From positions 1-64,000 of the forward strand of contig CAMATH010000026.1 in the NCBI GenBank assembly GCA_945860955.1: DNA of 64,000 nt. Reading direction: 5' to 3'. The stretch is from Planctomicrobium piriforme. Lineage in GTDB: Bacteria; Planctomycetota; Planctomycetia; Planctomycetales; Planctomycetaceae. Numbering within the stretch: position 1 is the stretch's first letter; every line of letters begins with the position of its first letter. A model generated the notes under the pieces. It was not told where the DNA came from, searched no databases, and saw only the letters and a list, made by a program, of their open reading frames with translations. This document shows, in pieces, positions 25,852 through 35,759 of this stretch. The position numbers and the translations under genes are program-made.

Positions 25852-28800
25852 TCAATCACCAATCACCTCTCGCATCAGTCGCTTGAGAACTGACAAATCG
25901 GCCTGGATGTCTTTCATTGTGCCTCCAGACCGCAGACGATCTTCACACGCGCCCGCGACTTCCGTGATCTTGGGGAATCCGTAGTTGGTTCCAGTTCCCT
26001 TCAAACGATGAGTCGTGCGGCTGATTTCGTCGGTGTCGCCATTCGCTTCCGCTTCCTCGATCGATTTGAGATAGCGCCGCAGTGAGTTGCGATACTGTGC
26101 GAGAAGGCGAATAAAGGCTTCGGTCGCGGGGGGTGGAGAGGCTTTCTCCGTGAGAAGCGGCGTGTCCAGCGCGGTTGCTGGGGTTGGCGTCGCGTCGGTC
26201 GCTATGACCTGTTCTCCGTAGTGAATGGAGATGGAATTCGGCCGCTCGATCACCATGGGGCGTGACGCGTTCACTTCGGCTTGCAGCGCCGCCGTGTCGG
26301 AGAGACGCGCCGCCAAGTCGGCGGCCTGAACCAGGGTCGCCACCAGGGTCTGGCGACGGACCGGTTTCGCGAGAAACAGGTCGCATCCCGCCTGCCTGCA
26401 GCGTTCCTGATCCGCCGGCATGGCGAATGCGGTCAGGGCGACCACAGGAGTCTTCACCCCCCGTTTCCGCAGCAATGCCGTGGCCTGAAATCCATCCAGG
26501 ATTGGCATCTGCATATCCATTAAGATCACCTGAAATGGATTTCCGGCGACGAGATAGGCTTCCACCGTATCAACCGCCTGCTGTCCGTTGGTGGCGACTG
26601 TGACGTGGACTCCCAGCGGCTCCAGCAGATGGGTGAAGATCGACACGTTGTCGTTGTTGTCGTCGACAACCAGCACTTTGAGTCCCTGCAGATTCCGCCC
26701 GGTATCGACCGCTCCCGCAATTCCCGACGGGCGTTCCAGCCCGGCCGACAAGGTCGAATGCTCCAGCTCACTCTCCGGTGCCTGCTCCATCGGGAATACG
26801 AATGTGAACTTCGTACCGATCTCCGGGGTCGATTCGATTTCGATCCGCCCACCCATCAACTCGGCAAGCCGCTTTGAAATCGCCAGGCCCAGCCCTGTGC
26901 CCCCGACTTGCAACGTGTCGCGATGCACTCTCTGAAACGGCTGAAAGAGCAACGCGATCTGTTCGGAATTCATCCCGACCCCCGAGTCGGTGACGCTGAT
27001 CCGCAACTCGGGCTTGTCCTCTTCAGTAGTAGCCTTTGCAAGGTCAACCGCGACGTGGACATCGCCACGCGAGGTGAACTTGATCGCGTTGGAAACAAAA
27101 TTGGTGAGAATCTGCCGCAATCGGGTCGGGTCGGACAGGATCCGACGGGGAAGACCCGGGCCGTGCTGGACACTGAAGCCGAGAAGTTTCTCGGTGGCCC
27201 GGGGACGAAACAGACTGGAAACCTCCTCGACAATCGCGACGAGATCGCACGGCCGGTGTTCGACAGTCAGCCGACCCGCTTCAACTTTCGAGAGATCGAG
27301 CAGGTCATCGAGGAGCATCCCCAGGTGCTGGGCACTGCGCAGAATCTGGCGGGCCCAGCGGGCGTCGCGATCACTGCGATTTTCGGCAGATGACAGCAGG
27401 TCGGCGTAACCGGTGATCGCGGTCAACGGCGTGCGCAATTCATGGCTCATGTTCGCCAGGAATTCACTCTTGGCGCGACTGGCCGACTCAGCGCGATGAA
27501 CGGCCTTTTCCAGGGCCGAGGCGTCTCGGTGACGTTTCATCGCGATGCCGGCCAGGTTCGAGCCGATCTCCAGCATCACCAACTGGTCGGCCCCTGGTGC
27601 CCCCGCGACGGTTCGTGTGATCGCGAACGCCCCCAACACGTCCTGCTCAGCGCGAATGGGATGCGCCCAACTGGCGGCCAGGTTGTATTTCTTCGCCAAG
27701 TCGCGCTCCAGCGCCCAGTGGGGATCGTTGTGGCAGTCCGCGACATAAATGGGTTGGTTTTCAAGGACACTCGCTACGGCCGACCCATGACCGGGCACCA
27801 GTTCAAATGAATGTCCCTTCTTGACTTCCTCGGGATCGAAACTGGGGGCCGCAATCAGGTTCAGCAGGCGGGCGTCATCGTCGACCGAAAGAACAGTACA
27901 TGACGAATGTTTCACAAACATTTCGACCAGTTTGCAGAGCGTGTCGAGAATCTCTTGCAGGGGTAGGCCGGTGGCGACCTGTTCGAGAACCTCACTTTGC
28001 ATCTGCAACCGCATCTCCTGCCGTTTGCGGTCGGTGATGTCGGACTCGATCGCCATGTACTGGGTATGGCGGCCTTCGGCGTCGAGAATCGGTTGTGCCT
28101 CGATCGAGACCCAGTACTTCCGTCCGGATTTCGCATAGTTGAGGATCTCGGAACGGAACCCAGAGCCCGCGCGAACCTGGCGACGCATGTAGTCGATCGT
28201 TACTGGATCTGTCTCCGGTCCCTGCAGAAACGAACCCGGGGTCCGTCCCAAGACCTCTTCCCGCGTGTAGCCGGTCATGCGAACGAACCCTTCGTTCACG
28301 TATTCAATCCGCCCCAGCAGATCGGTGATGACGACCGCGTTGTCGGTGCGGGCGGCAACGACGGCGAGCTGGGTATTCTCGGCTTCCGCACGCATCCTGC
28401 GCAATTCGGCCCCTGCCCGCTCGGCACACATCTGCAGGGCTGTGTCGGCGAGACCCCGATCACGAATCGGACGGTCATCGTGGATCGACAGCCAACCCAG
28501 AATCTCACCGTCCGAGTCGCGGAGAGGTGCCGCCAGCAGGCAATCGTCCGGTTCCGTTTGCTCGGTTCGTGCAAGGATCGCATCCAGGCCCAGGCGATTC
28601 CCATCCTCTCGGGGCCAGGCGGCCAATTGCCGGGTTCCCTTGCGACCGATTTCGAACACGTCGACCCACTTCACACTCAAGACGCGCGACAGCGACGCCG
28701 TCAGGGAATCAAAAAATTCACCCCCCGTGCGCCCCGCAGTATCGTAAAGGGTCTGTTCAAGAATCTCGTGCGTTCGCTGGGCGACGGTGATGTCGCGATA

Positions 28801-29736
28801 GTGCCACAAGTGGCCCAGGTAGTTGCGGTCAAAAAAGATCGGAACATAGTCGCGTTCCAGAATTCGCCCGTCGAGTAGTCGCAATTGCTCGGACGCGACC
28901 ACCTCCCGTTTATCGATGATCTGTTCGATTCGCTTTTGAAATTCCAGTGGCGCGTCGAATGCCGCCCGCAACTCGCCGCAGGTCGTGCGGGTATCGAACC
29001 CCACCAGCAGGTTCGGCACGATGGGGATGTTGAACATTCGGCAAAACGACTCATTCACCAGCACAATCGAGCGTGCTTCATCCTCGACCAGCACCCCCCC
29101 TTGCAGGCTGTTGATCAGCGTCTCGAATCTAATCCGCGCCTGCCGAAGCCTGCGTTCATTGTCCTTCCGTTCGGAAACGTCGCGAACATGCTGGCACAAA
29201 TAGCGCCGTCCGCCAAAGTCAATGAAGCTCGCCGTCACCTCGGCGGGAAAGACGTCACGTGAACTGTTGATCAGTCTAGCCTCGAGCGTGGTCGTGGGGC
29301 GCTCGCGCAACTGATTCCAGTGTTCGTTCCAGCGATCGGACGTGAGGCCAAGTTCGACCTCGTACGCCCGCAGCGTCAGAACGTCTTCGCGATGGTACCC
29401 CAACAGTCGGCAGGCGGCGTCGTTGGCGTAGACGAACCGCCCGGTGGAATCGATCCAGAAAATCGCGTCGCCCGCCCGGTCGACGGTGAATTGCGTCAAC
29501 CGCAGTTGGGCCTCGGTTCGATTCCGTTCTTCAATCTCCGCCTGAAGCCGGACATTCGCTTCAGACAACTGCTGCATCCGGTCCTTCACCCGCTGCTCGA
29601 GCGATTCATTCAACCCGCGCAGCCGTTCGTTGGTCTCGTAGAGTTCGCGACTCTTCGCATCCAGCAGCAGTTCGGCTTCGGTACGTGCCCGACGCTCGCG
29701 ATCGATACGGCGTTTGAGCAGCTCGGTTTCGTCCAT
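25852..29736 (-). CDS. Hybrid sensor histidine kinase with PAS, GAF, receiver and HPt domains
   Basis: This 1294-residue protein has no membrane helix, so it should be cytoplasmic. The order is: an N-terminal coiled coil (1-65, with RERRARTEAELLLDAKSREL); PAS domains (about 75-330); a GAF-like region (about 345-455); PAS-PAC (about 465-590, NAVVITDLLGRIEYVNEGFV); a second GAF (about 605-745); a HisKA dimerisation helix with phospho-acceptor H765 (FLANMSHELRTPLTAITGY); an ATP-binding domain (GVGMNSEQIALLFQPF, GGTGLGLAISKRL); a receiver with D1074 (VILMDMQMPILDG); and an HPt domain with H1243 (RTTHRLKGTG). All four phosphorelay residues are present, so an internal His-Asp-His relay is likely. 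It starts 6 bp after the H-NOX stop, which makes it the probable partner kinase of that nitric-oxide sensor. Confidence 0.92.
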   Translation of the reverse strand: MDETELLKRRIDRERRARTEAELLLDAKSRELYETNERLRGLNESLEQRVKDRMQQLSEANVRLQAEIEERNRTEAQLRLTQFTVDRAGDAIFWIDSTGRFVYANDAACRLLGYHREDVLTLRAYEVELGLTSDRWNEHWNQLRERPTTTLEARLINSSRDVFPAEVTASFIDFGGRRYLCQHVRDVSERKDNERRLRQARIRFETLINSLQGGVLVEDEARSIVLVNESFCRMFNIPIVPNLLVGFDTRTTCGELRAAFDAPLEFQKRIEQIIDKREVVASEQLRLLDGRILERDYVPIFFDRNYLGHLWHYRDITVAQRTHEILEQTLYDTAGRTGGEFFDSLTASLSRVLSVKWVDVFEIGRKGTRQLAAWPREDGNRLGLDAILARTEQTEPDDCLLAAPLRDSDGEILGWLSIHDDRPIRDRGLADTALQMCAERAGAELRRMRAEAENTQLAVVAARTDNAVVITDLLGRIEYVNEGFVRMTGYTREEVLGRTPGSFLQGPETDPVTIDYMRRQVRAGSGFRSEILNYAKSGRKYWVSIEAQPILDAEGRHTQYMAIESDITDRKRQEMRLQMQSEVLEQVATGLPLQEILDTLCKLVEMFVKHSSCTVLSVDDDARLLNLIAAPSFDPEEVKKGHSFELVPGHGSAVASVLENQPIYVADCHNDPHWALERDLAKKYNLAASWAHPIRAEQDVLGAFAITRTVAGAPGADQLVMLEIGSNLAGIAMKRHRDASALEKAVHRAESASRAKSEFLANMSHELRTPLTAITGYADLLSSAENRSDRDARWARQILRSAQHLGMLLDDLLDLSKVEAGRLTVEHRPCDLVAIVEEVSSLFRPRATEKLLGFSVQHGPGLPRRILSDPTRLRQILTNFVSNAIKFTSRGDVHVAVDLAKATTEEDKPELRISVTDSGVGMNSEQIALLFQPFQRVHRDTLQVGGTGLGLAISKRLAELMGGRIEIESTPEIGTKFTFVFPMEQAPESELEHSTLSAGLERPSGIAGAVDTGRNLQGLKVLVVDDNNDNVSIFTHLLEPLGVHVTVATNGQQAVDTVEAYLVAGNPFQVILMDMQMPILDGFQATALLRKRGVKTPVVALTAFAMPADQERCRQAGCDLFLAKPVRRQTLVATLVQAADLAARLSDTAALQAEVNASRPMVIERPNSISIHYGEQVIATDATPTPATALDTPLLTEKASPPPATEAFIRLLAQYRNSLRRYLKSIEEAEANGDTDEISRTTHRLKGTGTNYGFPKITEVAGACEDRLRSGGTMKDIQADLSVLKRLMREVIGD

Positions 29737-29742
29737 GCCAGG

Positions 29743-30285
29743 TCAATTCCGCTTCAGATGGAACCGGATCTGGGTGCCGCCGCTTCCCGCGGCCTCCTCC
29801 CGAGTCATTTCCACCGATTCCTTGAAATGCGCGAAACAACCTCGCAACAGCCCTTCGGCGAGATCACCGAACGCCCGTTCTGAATGGTAATCGAGAACCA
29901 GTTCGTGCGGTCCCAATCGCTCGTGTTTGAAGGTCGGCAACTGGGCGTCGGGGTACAGCTTGCGGACTTCGACGTGAATGACCCCTTCGACTTTTTCGAG
30001 CAGGGAGAACGAGTCGGTACTGGTTTCGAGCAAAACCGGATATCCCCGCGCCAGTGTCGCGAACAGATGTTCGCCAAAATCCCGGAGCAGCGTGTTGGGA
30101 GAGTGCCCGGTCTGCCGGCAGAGTTCCGTCAAAATCGCCACAAGTTCCGCATGGTCATAGGTTCCAACCGCAGTGTACGCCCCCCCCGATTTCAGGTCGC
30201 AGTTGGCTAATGCCAATTCCACAACGCTCGCCCCCAATCGACCGTCGGCAAAGTCCAGAAACTCCGTGAACACGACCCCCTTCAT
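29743..30285 (-). CDS. H-NOX haem nitric-oxide sensor
   Basis: The 180-residue length is that of a stand-alone H-NOX domain. The N-terminus MKGVVFTEFLDFADGR, the proximal haem histidine H104 in VIHVEVRKLYPDA and the haem-propionate motif YxSxR at 133-137 (YHSER) are all present. The position that is Tyr140 in oxygen-binding Thermoanaerobacter H-NOX is Leu142 here by eye, which predicts a nitric-oxide-selective sensor rather than an oxygen sensor. In other bacteria stand-alone H-NOX proteins inhibit an adjacent histidine kinase when NO is bound. The 6-bp gap to the hybrid kinase fits that arrangement. A hairpin sits about 40 bp upstream. Confidence 0.92.
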   Translation of the reverse strand: MKGVVFTEFLDFADGRLGASVVELALANCDLKSGGAYTAVGTYDHAELVAILTELCRQTGHSPNTLLRDFGEHLFATLARGYPVLLETSTDSFSLLEKVEGVIHVEVRKLYPDAQLPTFKHERLGPHELVLDYHSERAFGDLAEGLLRGCFAHFKESVEMTREEAAGSGGTQIRFHLKRN

Positions 30286-30324
30286 CGATGTTTCGCCTTG
30301 TGCTAGCAGCTCTGGTGACTCGCA

Positions 30325-30368
30325 CCATTTCCGGAAAACCCAAACTCCAGGAGTCGGGCCGGAAATGG
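30325..30368 (-). promoter_or_regulatory. Long imperfect hairpin upstream of the H-NOX gene
   Basis: CCATTTCCGG at 30325-30334 pairs perfectly with CCGGAAATGG at 30359-30368, and the loop contains inner complementary pieces (CCC/GGG and ACTCC/GGAGT). It ends about 40 bp before the H-NOX start, where an operator or a structured 5' leader would lie. No T-run follows, so termination is less likely. The rest of 30286-30634 shows nothing I can name. Confidence 0.5.
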
Positions 30369-30634
30369 CTCCGGTGAGCTATCATAACGCGGCGCGCGCC
30401 AAAATCACCTCACCCGACTGGCCTGGGCAACAAATTTGCCTTCGCTCGTCTCGGTGAAACAGCCGGGACGGGCACTCAACTTCCGGGTTTCGGCACACTT
30501 GCCGGAGGTGGAGCAGGTGCGGTGGGGGGCACGCCAATGATCGCGTGGCCGGTCTCAAGGCGTTGATTCCACTGGCGCAAGAGATCGCCGATCGATCGGA
30601 CCGCTCCCAGAAAACCAGTCGACTGCGCCGCAGG

Positions 30635-31018
30635 CTACTTTTTGCTGCGTTCGACGAACGCGGAAATGATCTGCGACATCCGCTCCACGTCGTTCGGATC
30701 GCTCTTGTCGCAGGCACCGTCACACCCCAGATTGACGAGCTGTTTCAACGTCTGCCGATCCAGATAGGCGGAAAATGCCACAATCAGCGCGTGGGGATTC
30801 GACGCCCGAATTGCGCGTGCCAGATCCGCCGCCAGACACGTTCCATGAAAGTCGTTGTCGATCAGGAAGATATCGTACGTTCCCGACGCGTCCGGGTTCA
30901 GCCGAATCTCAATCTTCGCCGACGGGAACCGGGTTTGCAGCAGGTATTGCAGCCATTCCGCAGCATCTTGGTCATCGTCGACAATTAGCACAGTCGGTTC
31001 GTTTGACATCGGGTTCAC
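30635..31018 (-). CDS. Stand-alone response-regulator receiver domain
   Basis: The 127-residue protein is a CheY-like receiver without output domain. The acidic pocket is in VLIVDDDQDA and the phospho-acceptor aspartate in YDIFLIDNDFHG, followed by LIVAFSAYLD with the conserved Ser at the switch position. The usual final Lys is in GACDKSDPND. It could take phosphate from the HPt domain of the hybrid kinase two genes downstream. The start overlaps the stop of the TPR gene (ATGA). A gap of about 350 bp separates it from H-NOX, so the signalling genes may be two transcripts. Confidence 0.88.
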   Translation of the reverse strand: MNPMSNEPTVLIVDDDQDAAEWLQYLLQTRFPSAKIEIRLNPDASGTYDIFLIDNDFHGTCLAADLARAIRASNPHALIVAFSAYLDRQTLKQLVNLGCDGACDKSDPNDVERMSQIISAFVERSKK

Positions 31019-33522
31019 TTTCTTTCGTCGGATCCGGATTCCGTCTCAGTCACAGGTGCGCTCGAATTCATGCCGGCTCCAGCTTCCAGTCGAGCCAGCG
31101 TATCCGCATAGGCTTCGTTTTGGGGAGAGAGTTCCAACGCGCGTCGGGCCATTCTCAACGCTTCCTCACGCTCGGCAGGTCGGTTGAGCAACTGCATCGC
31201 GAGGTTGTTGAGCGCGACATGCTCGTCGGGGTCGATCCGTAACAACTCGCGGTACGCCGCCTCAGACAACTCAAAATCTTGTACCAGGTCGGACAATTCG
31301 GCCAGCACCAACAACCGCAACACCACGCTGTCGTTCATCTTCGCCGGATCTTCAATTCCCCCGTTCTGTTCTGCCTTTCCATCCTTCAACCGAAACCGGC
31401 GTTCCGTCGCCAGACGTTCTGACAGGCGCGTCGCCGACACCCACATTCTCACCAGTTCTCCAGCGTCGGTCCAGTTGCCCTCGGTTCGGCAGGCGAGCGC
31501 CAGACGCATCGCGTCGGTCCCGCGTCGCCAGTCTCCTTCGATCGCCTGAAGGAAATGTTCCGACGCCTTTCTTCGATCGTGCATTCGGGCCAGTGCCAAC
31601 CCCGCCAGCAGGTGCGCGTCGGGATGTTTGGGCATCTTTTCAATGACCGGGCGAACCAGCGTCGCCGCCTCGGCGGCAGTCTTCTCACTCATGTCGGTTG
31701 TCAACAACTCGCGCGCTCGGGTGAGACGCCAACGAATCGCCGACGGAACGGATTGCGAATCATCCCGCGCCGTTGTCGGAGGAGCGACGATGGGCGATTT
31801 CACGGTGGAATCGACGCGCGGTGCCTCTTCGCCGTCAGGGTTTTCGGCGGCACGCGACAGGCGATCGTACTCGGCGCGCAGCAACTTGATCTCCGCGCCC
31901 CCCGCCAACAGAGAAATGCGGGACTTTTCAATTTGTTCAATCAAGGCCAGGGCGGCGGGAAAGTCGCCCAGTCGCATCAGCGTTTGGATACGCAGCACAT
32001 CGACCGCGTCCCGGCGGTTGGCGGGGACTTTTTGATGGATCATCGCCAGCCACTCACGCAGTCCGACCAACGTTCCCGGCCCGTCCCACGCCCCAGGTTC
32101 GGCGACCATCAACCACGCCGTTCCAAACGCCAGCGCGGCATCGGGAGAATCGGGCTCGAGGCTGAACGCGCGGAACGCGGCGCCGTACGCTTCATCGGAC
32201 AGGCCGGCCCGAATGTACGCCGCCGTCTCTAACGAACGGGGCCCCAGCCAGAGCGGCGCGAACCGTGAACAACGGTTCGCGGCCTGTGCCGCCAGCCGGT
32301 ATTCCTCCATGCGCATCCAGCATTCCGCGAGTGCGAAATGTAAAACGGGGGCGGATCCGGTGACCCGCAGCGCGTCTTCAATCGCCTCGACACCGGCCGC
32401 CGGGTTGCAGGTATCGGAAAACACAACCGCCTTCAGAGCGGGGATCCACAGAGCCTCCCCCGTGGTTGGCTGACTGGAGCCCGAAAGTCGTTCGACTTCT
32501 TTTCTCGCGACGTCGTCCCCTTCAACCGAACGCTTCGCCAGCGCTCGCAAGGCCGCCAGCTCGGGATCGGTTGCGAGTACCGGCTGCCGCGATTTCAACT
32601 TTTGGGCGATCAGCTCGGGACGCCCCCCCTCCCATGCCCGGCGAGCGAACAGCAACTCGAGACGCGGATCACTGAGCGCCGTTGTTTGCCGCGCCAGCAG
32701 GGGAAGTACCAATTCCGACAACCCCGCCTCATCCAGGCCAGGAATCAACCAGCGGAGATAGTCGGCGTCTTCCGGGGCCGACTCGGCGGCTGCGCGAAAC
32801 AACGGCGCGGCAGCGTCTTTACCCGTCGCGATCCGGGCCTCGAGCGCCAAAACCCCGCGCCAGCGAGCGTCAGGGTTTTCGCGTCCCAATCGGGAACGCA
32901 ACGCGTCGGCGATCGCGACGGTGGACCGGCCCGCGCCCTTCTCCACAAGCACCTGATCAGACAGCAATCGCCAGTCGTCGGGATGTTTTTCAAGTCCCTG
33001 CTCCAGAACGAGCTGGGCTTCCGGAGCATTGCGGGTCGCCAACAGGGCACTGGACCACAAATGCGCCGATTCAGCGTCGCTGCTGTCGAGCTCCCAGGCT
33101 TTCTTCCCGGCCCGAATCGTGGACTGCCAGTCTCCGGCTCCCGCTGCCAGCCGGGCGTAAGCACGCCAATGGGCGGCTGATGAGGGATCGAGATCGACAG
33201 CGCGCCGCCACGCGGTCAGCGCCTGAGAAAGGTGGCCCTGGTCGGGAGCCAGAACCTGCTCTCGGACTCGGGCGTATTCGGCCCACCCTTCGGCGTCGTC
33301 CGAATTCGACCGCAGTGCGTGCCCGAGAGATTGAACCGCCTGAACCGACTCACCCCGTTGCGCGGCGGCCAAGCCGGTCTCGCGCATCGCCCCTTCCCGC
33401 TCCCACCGCAGCCAGACTCCAACAGAGACGCCAGCGACCGCCATCAATAGCGCCCCTCCTCCCACGACATACCAAAGTCGAGAGATTCGTGAACTGCGGC
33501 GGCCAGTACGTGAGAGTGACAT
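31015..33522 (-). CDS. Membrane-anchored TPR-repeat protein
   Basis: The 835-residue protein has a basic N-terminus, one membrane helix (LWYVVGGGALLMAVAGVSVGVWL) and then a long periplasm-facing solenoid of tetratricopeptide-like helices. Examples are ALTAWRRAVDLDPSSAAHW, AHLLAGLALARMHDRRKASE-type segments and HVALNNLAMQLLNRPAEREE. A low-complexity linker lies near residues 565-600. Such proteins scaffold complexes. Its specific role is unknown. It is translationally coupled to the receiver gene, which links it to the signalling locus. The upstream 610 bp are gene-free. Confidence 0.82.
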   Translation of the reverse strand: MSLSRTGRRSSRISRLWYVVGGGALLMAVAGVSVGVWLRWEREGAMRETGLAAAQRGESVQAVQSLGHALRSNSDDAEGWAEYARVREQVLAPDQGHLSQALTAWRRAVDLDPSSAAHWRAYARLAAGAGDWQSTIRAGKKAWELDSSDAESAHLWSSALLATRNAPEAQLVLEQGLEKHPDDWRLLSDQVLVEKGAGRSTVAIADALRSRLGRENPDARWRGVLALEARIATGKDAAAPLFRAAAESAPEDADYLRWLIPGLDEAGLSELVLPLLARQTTALSDPRLELLFARRAWEGGRPELIAQKLKSRQPVLATDPELAALRALAKRSVEGDDVARKEVERLSGSSQPTTGEALWIPALKAVVFSDTCNPAAGVEAIEDALRVTGSAPVLHFALAECWMRMEEYRLAAQAANRCSRFAPLWLGPRSLETAAYIRAGLSDEAYGAAFRAFSLEPDSPDAALAFGTAWLMVAEPGAWDGPGTLVGLREWLAMIHQKVPANRRDAVDVLRIQTLMRLGDFPAALALIEQIEKSRISLLAGGAEIKLLRAEYDRLSRAAENPDGEEAPRVDSTVKSPIVAPPTTARDDSQSVPSAIRWRLTRARELLTTDMSEKTAAEAATLVRPVIEKMPKHPDAHLLAGLALARMHDRRKASEHFLQAIEGDWRRGTDAMRLALACRTEGNWTDAGELVRMWVSATRLSERLATERRFRLKDGKAEQNGGIEDPAKMNDSVVLRLLVLAELSDLVQDFELSEAAYRELLRIDPDEHVALNNLAMQLLNRPAEREEALRMARRALELSPQNEAYADTLARLEAGAGMNSSAPVTETESGSDERK

Positions 33523-34133
33523 GAAATCGTTGAAAAAACTGCGTCCGCATCCCTGGCAAGCTCAGGCTGCTAGACTTTGCCCACCATCACGAGCAAAGTC
33601 AATGCCGGACTTTCTAGAGAATTCGCAGGCCCACTGTTTTGGACCCCGTTTTTGCCCCTGAACGGGACGCCATCCGGGCGATTCTGAATACCACAACTTG
33701 TTTCTTGGCAATGAGTTGGATAAATACCCGCGAAGCCAGAGCGGGGCCAGTAGCGGATCAGAGAAACTCTCGAAAAACACAAATTCTTCAAATTCCGGAT
33801 CCTCAGAAATAGACGATCCATGTCATTATGAAACAAAAGTTAACAAATTGACAAATTAGTTAACCAAATTTCAGTGGGGGCACTGCCATTTTCAACGGTG
33901 GCTCGCTTCGCTGGCCACCAAGTAGGACGTTGCTTTTCAACGACCCCGCTTGCCGGAAAAAAAATGGGGAACCATGGCAACCAACTCAGACGTTTGCGTG
34001 GCAGGACGGCTCGCTGGCTCGTCCACCCGAAATCGCGGATTGTGTTCCGTTGCAGATGCCGGCCCTCCGGACGGGTCAGTGCCCCGTCCTAATGCGGCCT
34101 GTTCCCGACGTCGAAATACAGACCGAGTCGATT
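33523..34133. other. 610-bp gene-free stretch with a hairpin after the exosortase gene
   Basis: No convincing ORF is present. An AT-rich patch near 33825-33870 could hold promoter elements for the TPR gene. GGACGGG at 34069-34075 pairs with CCCGTCC at 34083-34089, a short hairpin lying just beyond the exosortase stop on the minus strand and possibly ending its transcript, though no T-run follows. Near 33895-33919 GGTGGC faces GCCACC across a short loop. Confidence 0.4.
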
Positions 34134-35723
34134 CTATTTTTCCAGAAGATCCGGATAGTTCGCGACAGCCTGCAGCCAAGGTTCGATCGACGACATGATC
34201 TGATCGACAAATTGCTCCCGCCGACCGCGATCGACTGTGTCCGGAAACAGAATCTGGATTCGTGCCAGTCCGGTTCTCGGGGCGGTCAACAGCCGCCGCC
34301 ACAGGGGGCGGTCGGAATCGGGCAGTCGGCCACCATCGACGACATATTCCGTTACGATCAGCCCAGTTCCAGGTGTCGCACGACGCTCAAACGAATAGTC
34401 GTTTCCCGCTCGACTTCCGGTCGAGACCTGGACCGGCCGAATATCGGTCGCCAAGCACGTCCATCCCAAGGAAGGATAACAGCGGGGAGCCGAATGACCG
34501 CGGTGTGTTCTGCCGTCGGCATGAAAACTGATCAGTACCTGCGCCGTCTCGGCGGTCGTCCAGTTTTTGTATCCCCGGTAAACTGTCTGGTCGGCTTGCA
34601 ATCGGTCGGCCTGAGCGGCGGGCAAGGGAATTTCAGCACCAATCCAGTCGGAAAAATGACTGGGAACAAAGTCGCCCAATGTCTCGGCGAGCCTCCGCCC
34701 CATCGCGGGATCGGGGCGAACCAACCCAGGCTGCCAGAAGACAAAGAGAATGGGAATTGCAGGCCACCACCAGCGGAACCGATGCGGTCGCCGGACCATC
34801 TGCGAACTGTGTGCCGGCACCACCAATGTGACAGGCGAAGCGCCCGAGTCAGGCAATGGCACAATCGATCGTCGTTTGCCACGAGTCAGCAGCACGAGGG
34901 GAATCAGTACCGCCAGTCCCAACAGTATGAATCCCAGGCCGTCATGAACTTGTTCCGCGAGGACGGGCCGGTTGAGATCGTACAAGTACAAAGTCGCCAG
35001 CACTCGGAGAAAATTGAGGATTAGAGCGCAGACGGGGGCGGAACAGACGATCATTATCCGGCGTCGGAACGACTGTGAGGAAATACACGACGCGGTCAAA
35101 GCCGCCAGAGTTGTCGGCCACAACAGGCGGAAACCCGCGCAACCCTTTTCGAGGGCGACATCGTGGCCATGCACAACGATCACCTGGCCATCGACGATCC
35201 AGTCTCGTTGTGTGAGCCAGGCGACGGAATCAATCAGGTGAAGTTGCGTTTTTGTCAGCGGAGTGGTGAACAGTGAATCGACCGCTCCCGGAAGTGGGAC
35301 GCAAAATAGGAGGATTGCGATTGGGTGGAGCAGCGCCCGAGCGGTCCGGCGGGAAAGTGGCCACAAAAACGCGCCGATCGTGATCACGACGGCGGCGACG
35401 TGCCAGGGAAATCTGCGATCGTCAATCCAGCCCCACAGCCCCAATGCCATTCCGAGAGTTAACAGAATGGGAGAGTAATCATTCCGGCCGCGCAGCTCGT
35501 TGAAAACACGTCGCCGATGCCAGATCGCCAGAATTGTCGCTGGCGGGGCGAGCAACAAGTGACTTGCGTCGGGGTTTGTCGCCCCGATTTTGAACATCTC
35601 CCACCAAGCCGGGAGTGTCGTCAGCAACCCCACCAAACCGCTCAACAGAAACGAAACGACTCCGTAGGGAACCCGCGTCACAAGAATCGCGGGGGATGAA
35701 GGACTCTCCTGCGACTGGCCCAT
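34134..35723 (-). CDS. Exosortase fused to EpsI domain
   Basis: This 529-residue protein has about eight membrane helices in the first 310 residues. The exosortase catalytic set is visible: Cys in LEKGCAGFRLL, Arg in LNFLRVLATLY and His in QVHDGLGFILL. After a further helix (WWWPAIPILFVFW) comes a soluble EpsI-like domain with YPSLGWTC and SFERRATPGTGLIVTEY. Exosortases cut and anchor proteins with PEP-CTERM-like tails; an EpsI domain often accompanies them. I saw no PEP-CTERM substrate in this window. It follows the lipoprotein gene by about 36 bp on the same strand. Subfamily assignment (planctomycete-type) is uncertain. Confidence 0.85.
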   Translation of the reverse strand: MGQSQESPSSPAILVTRVPYGVVSFLLSGLVGLLTTLPAWWEMFKIGATNPDASHLLLAPPATILAIWHRRRVFNELRGRNDYSPILLTLGMALGLWGWIDDRRFPWHVAAVVITIGAFLWPLSRRTARALLHPIAILLFCVPLPGAVDSLFTTPLTKTQLHLIDSVAWLTQRDWIVDGQVIVVHGHDVALEKGCAGFRLLWPTTLAALTASCISSQSFRRRIMIVCSAPVCALILNFLRVLATLYLYDLNRPVLAEQVHDGLGFILLGLAVLIPLVLLTRGKRRSIVPLPDSGASPVTLVVPAHSSQMVRRPHRFRWWWPAIPILFVFWQPGLVRPDPAMGRRLAETLGDFVPSHFSDWIGAEIPLPAAQADRLQADQTVYRGYKNWTTAETAQVLISFHADGRTHRGHSAPRCYPSLGWTCLATDIRPVQVSTGSRAGNDYSFERRATPGTGLIVTEYVVDGGRLPDSDRPLWRRLLTAPRTGLARIQILFPDTVDRGRREQFVDQIMSSIEPWLQAVANYPDLLEK

Positions 35724-35759
35724 TCGACGATGATTCTTCGGGGGATTTCCGCGAGAATC

